From Cristatella mucedo (taxonomy: Eukaryota > Bryozoa > Phylactolaemata > Cristatellidae), in assembly GCA_009760855.2 (NCBI GenBank), contig WPIO01000027.1, positions 2,908,501-2,972,500 of the forward strand: DNA of 64,000 nucleotides, read 5' to 3'. The stretch's first letter is position 1, and each line of letters begins with the position of its first letter. Below are positions 56,332 to 64,000 of this stretch, piece by piece. A model generated the notes under the pieces. That model was given only the letters and a program-made list of their open reading frames with translations, had not been told where the DNA came from and ran no database searches. The position numbers and the translations under genes were made by a program.

Positions 56332-56550
56332 AGAAAACTCACAACGCAGTCAGAGAGAGTAAAATACGGTGAAAGTGATAGTGGATGAAGTCACGCAAAG
56401 AAAGAAAGATCTAGACAATGAGAACGAGATCAGCAGAGAGAGGAACATAGATAAAGATTCATAGAAAATGAAAGAACAATATTTTGTGGTAGAGATATAG
56501 CAAAAGGAAGGAGACAGATAGACATAGCCAAGGAGAAAGACTGGGAGAAA

Positions 56551-56591
<41 letters not shown>

Positions 56592-56731
56592 GGAGGATTG
56601 GGTGCCACAGGGATACTCACTTTCGATCTCACGCGTAGGGTCATTGAGACTGACATTTTTAAGCGTAGATCGCTGCAGCAGGCGTGGCCTATCTGTTCTG
56701 CTTGTGACCATCACCGATCTCTGTTTCGCAG
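55798..56731. other. unassigned, with two (GA)n tracts
   Basis: GA tracts at about 56268-56330 and 56546-56588. No coding recognised up to the putative splice acceptor at 56730. Confidence 0.5.
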
Positions 56732-56853
56732 GAGCTGACGGCTAGCTGTCGAATACAGGACATTTCTCTTTTGGGCATGCCATACCTGTCGTATGATGCC
56801 TTTACTGCGATGGCTGCTGGGAAAGCTCTGAGAAAGATTTGGATAGAATGTTA
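56732..56853 (+). pseudogene. FBXL13/DRC6-like pseudo-exon 1
   Basis: Preceded by a pyrimidine-rich acceptor (CTCTGTTTCGCAG). The open frame reads SCRIQDISLLGMPYLSYDAF, TAMAAGKALRKIWIEC, then TAG. From memory, FBXL13 (dynein regulatory complex subunit 6, a ciliary LRR protein) has RIQ-hydrophobic-LLGAPHISD--F-AL----LRKI--EGN at one point in its leucine-rich repeats. A GTTAGC follows the end and could be a donor. This exon itself is uninterrupted. Confidence 0.6.
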
Positions 56854-56994
56854 GCGTAATTGAAATGCATTTCCATAACTCCCGACCGTGGGTTCAAATC
56901 ACGCGGTCTGCAGTTGGATTTGTTTAAGTTTCTCAAGCGGCTCTTGACAGGTCGCTAGGATGATGTCACTTAGGTTTTTTGTTCTAGCAAACTA

Positions 56995-57149
56995 GCTCTT
57001 AACTGACGCATCACTGCGGCTATGGGAAAGCTGGGTGAGAACCTGACTCATCTGTACCTGAGCGACTGCCAGAAGGTGACCGACTACTCACTGAAGGCCA
57101 TGTGACTGTAGAGACACCTGGTCAATCCTAATCTCACTGACTGCGTCAG
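56995..57149 (+). pseudogene. FBXL13/DRC6-like pseudo-exon 2 with stops
   Basis: Begins after TTTTTTGTTCTAG and ends at CGTCAG followed by GTGAGC, a good donor. It reads LLTDASLR, then one frame over MGKLGENLTHLYLSDCQKVT, DYSLKAM, stop, L, stop, RHLVNPNLTDCVR. This is the next part of the same LRR protein in order (TDASF, NL-H-YM-DC--ITD-SL, L--LNL-NCVR). A frameshift and two stops show decay. No further exons were found up to 58280. Confidence 0.65.
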
Positions 57150-58279
57150 GTGAGCTGTGCAAATGAAGTTGCATGCACTGCTTTTGAACGAAAAGTAAGA
57201 CTCCTTGGCTATTTTGTGTAGCTGGCCGAGCTTCTGACGTGTTTGCCTCGTTTCGACCTCTGCAGCAGTCGTGCAGAGAGCTAAGCGCACACTGATGCGG
57301 CTCTGAATGCTTGAGACGCTGGCACCAGAACCCGCGTCTGTTGGCTTGTAAGCCCTCTTAGAATTACAGATACCGAAGTTCGACACGTAGTAGAAGAGCC
57401 TTCAGGTCCCAGGCGGAGAGAACTGAATCTTACCAACTGCGTTCACGTAGACGACATGTATTTTGCCAATATTCACAATATATAGGTTCCCTTTTTACTG
57501 ACCTTCAGACCGTGTCACGTTTACCAAGCAAAGTTTCGTCATTGTGTGTGTATGTATGTGTTTGCCGAAAACATTGGCATAGGCTAACGGCTAATGGATC
57601 ACGACTGCCCCAAGATGACATGAAGCCAGAGCTCACAGGTGCACAAGTGAATAAGTGACCCATGTCTTCAGCTCCGACCGTTAATTTCTTGAATTGTGTA
57701 AAATTATTATAACTATTATAGAATTATTTATTTCGCAGAGTGATGGAACCTCGAGGCAGCATTTTAGAACCGCATTTGAAGTAAAAATAGGGACATCAAT
57801 CTGCTCTACTGTATCCTTTAGGACAAACCTACTATCATAAATGCATGTACAATTACTCACAAAAGTGCTCATTTCTGCCTAAACGTGTACACATACACAC
57901 AAATACCATTTGGGGCATATGCTTGCAGACAGTAAGCAACCATTTGTTGCAATACTTCGGAAGATGCTCTCATCCTTTCTTTCAAGTTCTCAAGACTCGG
58001 GGGATGTTCCAAAAAGTTGACATTCTACTATGCTGAGAGCTTAAAGGTTTGACAAGGTAGTGATAACACCAGGTATCATCCCGAAGTCATTTATATCTAC
58101 TTAAGTCTTTAAAACTATATGAAAAAGGCGAAACCTCTCAAGAAAATGCAGTACCGTCAATAAGATACATGACTTAACAGCAGCGTAGACATGTATTTAG
58201 CTGATACATCCTAGACGAATAGAGAAAGTAAATTAATCCAACAATATATACTTACCGGTATCTTCCCAAAGTGCTGTTC
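57150..58279. other. unassigned stretch
   Basis: No further LRR exon or repeat family recognised. Confidence 0.45.
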
Positions 58280-59815
58280 ATGTACACTAATACAGAATCA
58301 CAAGGACCCACCAAATGCTGTAATAAAAAAGTGCGTTTTAAGCTTCTTTTTAAATGTCATTTTAGGTGGACCATGTGAATTGCGTCAGTAGTGAGCTACA
58401 GGCTTTGGGAGAGTGCAAATTAATGTCATGGTCTCCAAGAATCTTGAGGTTTGCACGAGGTATTGCTAAATAATTTGAGTAAAGCACTGCGGGTTGTGCA
58501 ATTCTTCGCCTAGATGGAGAATTGTTTGGATAGGCTGGAGCCAGAAGATGAAGGGACCTAAAAGTGAGTGACAGAACCTTGAAGTCAGTACGCTGCTTGA
58601 TTGGGAGCCAGTGCGGGTCGGCGAGAAGTGCTATTGTGTGGCAACTGCACCGCTCATGACAGATGAGCCTAGCTGCAGAATTGTGAACCAGCTGTAAGTG
58701 CCTAAATGCACACGCTGGGTGTCATATTTCAAAGCGACCTCTCGTTAGACGATCATATCAGCTCCACAGTCAAGCCTGCCTACTTTCAGCTTCATAAAGT
58801 TGCTAAAATTCGGGCTTGTTTAGATAAGGATACCACATCCAAGTTGGTCCATGCATTCGTGACATCCCATCTCGACTTCTGCCACTCACTGCTCACTGGC
58901 CTACCGGCATGTGCGATCAGGCGATTGCAGCTGGTTCAAAACTCTGCAGCTAGGCCTGTCTGTCGTGAGCGTAGCAGTTGCCACATTACTCCACTTCTCG
59001 CTGACATGCACTGGCTACCAGTCAAGCAACGGATTGACTTCCAGGTTTTTTCGCTCACTTCTAGGTCCCTTCATTCTATAGCTCCAGCCTATCTCTCAGA
59101 TATACTACCCCATCAGGCCAAGCATCGTACCACCCGCTTTTCGGAATCCAACAGTAAAAACAAAACACACCTATTTAGGACATCATGTAGTGGGTCCCTG
59201 TTATTCGTCCTTGATGTGCTTATGCGTGCTGTCACTGTGCATGCTGGCACTAACCACATTTTCATGCTGACCCTATGCATGTTACCCCTAACCATATTAT
59301 TCATTGTGTTTGTTTTTCAAGCATGATTTTACTTACCATTCACTTGCACTTCCCTTTGCAGCAAATGTAAAGCGCCTAGAAAGAGATTAAGTTCTCCGAT
59401 GGCGCTTTATCAACTGTATTATTATTTTTTTATTATTATTGTTATTTTTATTGACCAGCAAGAAGTGAGTTACAGAAATCAAGATGGGATGTCGCAAATG
59501 CATGGACCAATGTGGATGTAGTATCCCTGTCTAAGAAAGCTCCAATTTTGGCAATGTCGTGTAGCTGGAAGTAGGCAGGCTTAAATGTGGAGCCCGTGTG
59601 ATCGTCTAACGAAAGGTCAGTTCAGAACAGGACACCTAGATTACTTGCCAATTCATTAGTAAATATGCTGGTGAAGCCGATTTTGAGCGTTAGGTTTTCC
59701 AATTTTTTAATCACGCTTGGTTTGCCCATCGCTAGGAATTTCATTTCAACGTCATTCCATTTAAGAAAAGCTGCTGCCGTCTACGTGGTGATGTTATCAA
59801 TACTTGCAGAAATGA
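58280..59815 (-). pseudogene. CR1/L2-like LINE 3' half, split by another LINE
   Basis: Minus-strand C-terminal domain at 58280-58703, and its continuation upstream at 59456-59815 (complement of DHISSTINSAYFQL-like and LTLKIGF-like coding). The plus-strand LINE at 58704-59455 sits between. Decayed. Confidence 0.75.
58704..59455 (+). mobile_element. young 5'-truncated CR1/L2-like LINE insertion
   Basis: A 206-codon open frame (58706-59326) holds the C-terminal domain with few breaks: GVIFQSDLSLDDHISSTVKP, LVQNSAARPVCRERSSCH, MHWLPVKQRIDFQVF, DILPHQAKHRTTRFSESN. A deletion removes the segment after SESN. The 3' tail GCGCCTAGAAAGAGATTAAG and ATT/T-rich repeats end at 59455. Its completeness relative to other copies suggests youth. 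Confidence 0.8.
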
Positions 59816-60226
59816 CGTTTAAGTAGTTCCTGAGCCCTGAGATACCCTGTATTTAAATACTTTCGGTACATCGAACCCTAAGGTACATTCCTTGGATGAC
59901 GTTTGACGTTCACATAAGTACTGTCGATAGATGTTTGCACGTGTTTTACAAAATGGCTTTGGTCTCCCTAGGCTTTTAGCAGAAGGGGCGCCAAACATCA
60001 ACGGAAAGTTGACTTTGCGCTCACAGAATTGCTAACTGATTTTTTTTTAATAAAACCAATAGTAATAGAAAATTGTTAAATGCCCTAACAGGCACAATAT
60101 TGGCCACTAACAGAGCCATTATTTGGGAAAACTTCCGCTGCCACGATATAACAAGCTGGATTGTGTCTCTGTCTCAAATTTGGTAGCCCACAGGCTGAGC
60201 AGTGTAATTTAATGTACCGTATCTAC
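59816..60226. other. unassigned stretch
   Basis: Nothing recognised. Confidence 0.45.
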
Positions 60227-60900
60227 GTCTGTAACTCCAACAAATTCATAAAGACCGTGTGGGTGTTACGCAGGAGAGTTTTGTATAGCACACTCACAGC
60301 CTAAGCGGCTTTCGGTAAAAAAAATCCTAGCTGATTAAACAGCCTCTTTTTGTATAGCGACAGAAGAGCCTTTACGGCTATCACCACCGCTTGCAGTGGC
60401 GATAAAGAATCGCCCACTGCAGGAATCGAACCCACGACCTCGGGACCAAGGTCGTGAAAGCAACCGCCTTACCTAGTGTGCCATCACAGCTCACCCGGTA
60501 CGCATTTGGTAGCCAAAAGACTTCGTCTCACGCCACAAAGACAAAGTGGGAAGCAAAGCAGAGTCAGTAGAGCAGTTGAGGTAGTGAGTAGCATGGAAGT
60601 AGAAGCTTAGAACTGATGAAAAGGATGAGCCATAGTCGGCTGTAGGAGAGTAGTTGTCGTTGCGTAAGAATTGTGGAAGAGAGTTCCACAGTCTAGGACC
60701 TGCAGAGCTAAATTTTCTGTCGACAACGGTCTTTAAGCAGAGGAATGGAACAGCTAATTTATTGTCCACACAGGACCTGAGGGCACGAACAGGCTGAAAC
60801 TGATGCAGCAGTTCAGCTAGGTGCGAAGGAGCCAAGCCGTGGCGAGCCTTGTGGGTCAGCGTAAGGGCAACACATTGAATCGTGCTTTACCGCCGTTAGG
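60227..60900 (-). pseudogene. LINE2 C-terminus and 3' UTR, split by SINE-2
   Basis: A 114-codon minus-strand frame (60835-60491) reads HLAELLHQFQPVRALRS, LAVPFLCLKTVVDRKFSSAG, PRLWNSLPQFLRNDNYSP, DYGSSFSSVLS, HATHYLNCSTDSALLP. This is the end of an APE-type LINE protein, intact over this length. The 3' UTR continues after the SINE at 60312-60227 and matches 4936-5062. Confidence 0.78.
60318..60495 (-). mobile_element. tRNA-derived SINE-2 with 5-bp TSD
   Basis: CGGTA flanks it at 60313-60317 and 60496-60500, and comparison with 4936-4960 shows the LINE2 site without it. B-box complement GGAATCGAACCC at about 60422; A-box complement CCTAGTGTGCCA at about 60472; T-rich tail on the minus strand. 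Confidence 0.88.
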
Positions 60901-61139
60901 CTGTCATGCGTTAGTTAGCATCTAAATAGATAGCAATGGAAAGATAGAAGTCGTGGGCTGAAGAAAAAGCAACTGAAATTGCATCGTTTCAGAATTAGGA
61001 CGCTCTGATAAAGATTGCTTCAGCTGGTTTTCTCTCTCGGTGTCATCTTGATAGCGAACACAGTTCTTTAATTTCAACTAAATTACCTGCTGAATGAAGC
61101 GTTGAATTTCTGATTGCATAACGTCACCTACGTAAGAGA
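60901..61139. other. unassigned stretch
   Basis: Nothing recognised. Confidence 0.4.
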
Positions 61140-61900
61140 CCTTTGCCTAGGGACTTCCAGATCCGCACAATACTAACTTCTCAAAAAACTTTCAAAGATT
61201 TCGTAAGACTACGAAACAGAATTTCTAAAGTTTTCGTAGTGCTCCCTTCTTAAATTTATATTCCAACCCAAAGCACATGACTTAGTCTATTTATAAGACC
61301 ACATACACAGTTAGTAGTCAGTATGGTGGCGCATGAATATTTCCTCTTAACTTATTCATGTTTTTACTTTATTGAGGAATATGTATAGCCCCTGAAGAAT
61401 GCCTTGGTATAGTTATCTCCTAGGTTCACATGCATAATGTGTACATCAAAAGTAATCCCTTTCTAATGTAGAGTAGTTATTTACATATCTTCCTATGCAA
61501 AAAAAATGTATGACACAATTAGAAATATAATCTCTTAGGTGAATGTAGCGAAAGAGCGATGCCAGCATTGCACCCTCAACCGCTACCCAGGCCTACCTTA
61601 TCTAGAGCACCTCAGATGAAATACCAATCGGATGAAAATACGACCAATGTGCCCTAGGCACCGGTCTGCCTGAGGAGCAAAGTGGTAGCTTCAGGCCTTC
61701 TGACACTTTTATCGATCAACGTGCCCACATCGGTATGTGAATACTTGTTCGGCACTGTTCTTGTAACGGCTGCCTCAATCGTCTGCCACTGCCCTGAGAA
61801 TACCCAAAGGACTGAGTAAACGCAGCTAATTACCGTAAGCTGTCACGTGCACTTGATCTATTTAGCACAGGTCGCACAAAGCTTTGCTTAAGCAAGCTAC
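61140..61900 (+). repeat. dispersed repeat R7, copy without LINE insertion
   Basis: Collinear with 34965-35900. Serves as the unoccupied reference for the LINE tail inserted there. Confidence 0.6.
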
Positions 61901-61949
61901 TAAAATTGCTCCATTTGCATCTGCTGATTTCCATATGAATATTAAACAC

Positions 61950-62086
61950 ACACACACACACACACTCGCGCGAAAACTCACATACAGACACACAAACATA
62001 TATATATATATTTATATACGATATATATATATATATACATATATGTATGTGTGTGTGTGTGTGTGGGGGGTGTGTGTGTGTGTGTG

Positions 62087-62131
<45 letters not shown>

Positions 62132-62156
62132 TGTGTGTATGTGTGTGTGTACATAC
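61950..62156. repeat. compound microsatellite (CA)n(TA)n(TG)n
   Basis: CA, TA and TG blocks in the same order as 55408-55797. Confidence 0.95.
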
Positions 62157-62379
62157 ATTTAAGGATGACCGTGCCCCAATTAGCTCTGCCGGTCGCCTTA
62201 GTTTATCAGGATCATCTTCGCCCAGCAAAGAACTAGGTGAGGCAGTCCAAATTCTTGTGGGCGAATATATAGAGTGCATTTAAGTGCATCGCTTATACTA
62301 TTTAGATGAGGATTCTCTGCCTGTGGTTCAGATTCCCATTTTTACCACACTGGCGGAAAGAAATGTGCGTCCGAGCACT
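62157..62379. other. unassigned stretch
   Basis: A 41-codon frame continues out of the TG repeat on the plus strand; no family recognised. Confidence 0.4.
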
Positions 62380-64000
62380 CTGAAAATGCACTGCGATCGC
62401 CGAAATGACTTGTGGAAACACCAAAATTCATGCTAATCCATTGCAAAGCATCCTCAAATCTATAACCTGAATCTTTAATTTACATTGCATATTAAATTAG
62501 ACTTAGTACCAAGTTCACCCACAAAGGTTTGCTCCATTATGCATAGGAATTCTCATTCAATGCACAGCAATCAACTGGAACGGTGTGTTCCCATACGGCA
62601 ATCCACTGCAATTCATCACAATCAACTGTAACCCACCCCAATCCATTGGAATTCACCACAGAAATCTGAGGCAAAACGACCAGAATGCCTACACCAGTAG
62701 CTCTAGGTATGATTCCTGGCTGCTCTACTCTTCCGTTGTTATGTACACACACACTGTCACTGTAATTGCCTCCATTATTCTGCAGTAATGCACTGCAATC
62801 GACTGCAGTGGCCCAAGCTAATACGACAATCTACCTCAATCCGCCACAGAACGACGAGAATGCACATACTTTGAGCTCTAATAGTGATTGCACGTTGCTC
62901 TAATCTTCGGTCATTGTATAATCGCACAAATTCACTAAAAATATCTGGACCACTCTACAGCAATGCACTGCAATCGACTGCAATGGCCTGATCTAATACA
63001 CAATCTACCACAATCCAATGCAAATTTCCCAAAAATTGATTTCTCAATTATCCGATTTTGACTACATATTACAAAGCACACTGCTTAAAGTGCAATGACA
63101 TCATTTAATTGATTTTGTTCGTACAATCTCGGGCAGTGCATGGCATTCTACCACAGCGGTTTGGCTCGAAGCAGCAATACGCTACAATCCATGGCGGATA
63201 AACCACAAATTGGCTGTGTAAAGCTGAAATTGTTATTGCATTCAAGATTTCATTGCGTTAAAGGTTTAACCGTAGAATTTTCAAGCTAGTTTGCACGTTA
63301 ATTGTCAACATCCACGGCAATCGACAGCAATGGTTGGGTTTAATAACACAATCTTTAGGCAAATCAACAATAAATTGGCTGCACCATGCTCCAATTCTCA
63401 TTTGACGAACATCTTATTGTGTACGCACATATTGTCAACCCACTCCGTGCGTTTTATCTCGGAAGATGCATAGCAATTGGTGGGAATGGACCGGGAAAAT
63501 ACGGCAATCTATTCGAATTCATAGCAAATCACCAGAAATTAGCTTGGCAAGTATCAAATTTTTTCTTGCTCATCATAACCCAATGTTTAAAGTGCAATGA
63601 TACCCCTTCAACCTAGCACTCGCGTACAATCGCGAGCAACGAATGGCAATCTACAGCAATGGTCCGGGTAAATACCTAAACTGCTTAAAATCGAGGAGAT
63701 ATTGAATGTGTGAAGCTTTATTTCTCATTCCATATAACATTTCGCTGCGTACGAAGTGAAGCCATTGCATTTTCTCAGTGCTTTGCTCGTTAACTATAGG
63801 CTATGCATAGCAATCGGCAGCAATTGTCGTGGCCAGCACAGTAATCCGTGGAAGATCGACATTGATTAGCTGCTAGAAACAGCTTCTCTTAATCAGAGTA
63901 ACTTCTCACTCTGTGCGTTCGTAATAAGCAACCATCGTGCACATTCAATCGAAGACAATGCACGACAATCGACAGAAATGGCATGGGGAAATACACCAAT
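62380..64000. repeat. diverged satellite-like tandem repeat, period ~155-176
   Basis: A CAATCGACTGCAATGG-like core recurs at about 62795, 62971, 63144, 63318, 63474, 63647, 63811 and 63966, spacings 176, 173, 174, 156, 173, 164, 155. Between cores other phrases recur (TTAAAGTGCAATGA at 63087 and 63587). Units before 62795 are less regular. The array continues past the window edge. Confidence 0.8.

Noticed and set aside
56880-56912. tRNA-like B box (GGGTTCAAATCAC) between the pseudo-exons
   Set aside because: No matching A box at a suitable distance and no similarity to SINE-1 or SINE-2.
62795-64000. CRISPR-like array because of regularly spaced cores
   Set aside because: The spacers are themselves repeated and the period is ~170 bases in a eukaryotic context, so it is a satellite.

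Overview
This window looks like repeat-dense intergenic DNA from an animal genome. Every recognisable protein-coding stretch is a mobile element or a decayed gene fragment. Evidence for a metazoan includes many CR1/L2-like LINE copies ending in ATT-repeat tails, two tRNA-derived SINE families, a Ty3/Gypsy-like retrotransposon, solo LTRs, Helitron, pogo/Tigger and hAT remnants, long CA/TA/GA microsatellites, and a broken piece of what looks like FBXL13/DRC6, a cilium-associated leucine-rich-repeat gene. I cannot name the species. No intact host gene, bacterial-type operon, rRNA or CRISPR array is visible.

Layout. 0.5-3.6 kb and 28.7-32.1 kb are two direct copies of one ~3.1-3.4 kb repeat (R1). 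Each carries the same nested transposon with 9-bp target-site duplications (TSDs), a degenerate TTTAGGG-like array and a tRNA-like SINE. 3.6-5.1 kb holds LINE 3' ends split by a solo LTR. 6.1-8.1 kb and 39.0-40.8 kb are two copies of an unclassified ~2 kb repeat (R8). 8.75-11.8 kb holds repeated modules of a further unclassified family (R5) and the C-terminus of an R2/NeSL-type LINE. 11.8-19.2 kb is a nest: an R5 copy invaded by a fold-back element and by a solo LTR, which was itself invaded by a nearly complete Gypsy element. Both LTR insertions have exact 5-bp TSDs.

19.2-28.7 kb is a run of decayed CR1/L2-like LINEs with an R5 copy between. 32.8-33.7 kb has a short sequence strongly resembling the horizontally transferred hAT family SPIN, next to a dead pogo/Tigger transposase. 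35-43 kb is LINE and SINE debris. 44.4-45.5 kb has a Helitron-type PIF1 helicase fragment and a pseudogene of a widespread protein family of unknown function. 45.6-47.1 and 51.5-53.0 kb are more R5 copies, flanking a near full-length minus-strand LINE (48-51.25 kb). 54.5-62.2 kb mixes LINE fragments, microsatellites and the FBXL13-like pseudo-exons. 62.4 kb to the end is a diverged ~155-176 bp tandem repeat that runs off the edge.

Working relationships: one SINE family carries a 3' tail matching the resident LINE, which fits a LINE/SINE partnership. The insertion nests give a relative timeline. The Gypsy LTRs differ at about 4 of ~309 aligned bases, so it is the youngest datable insertion. 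Identifications rest on reading motifs by eye; no database search was possible.
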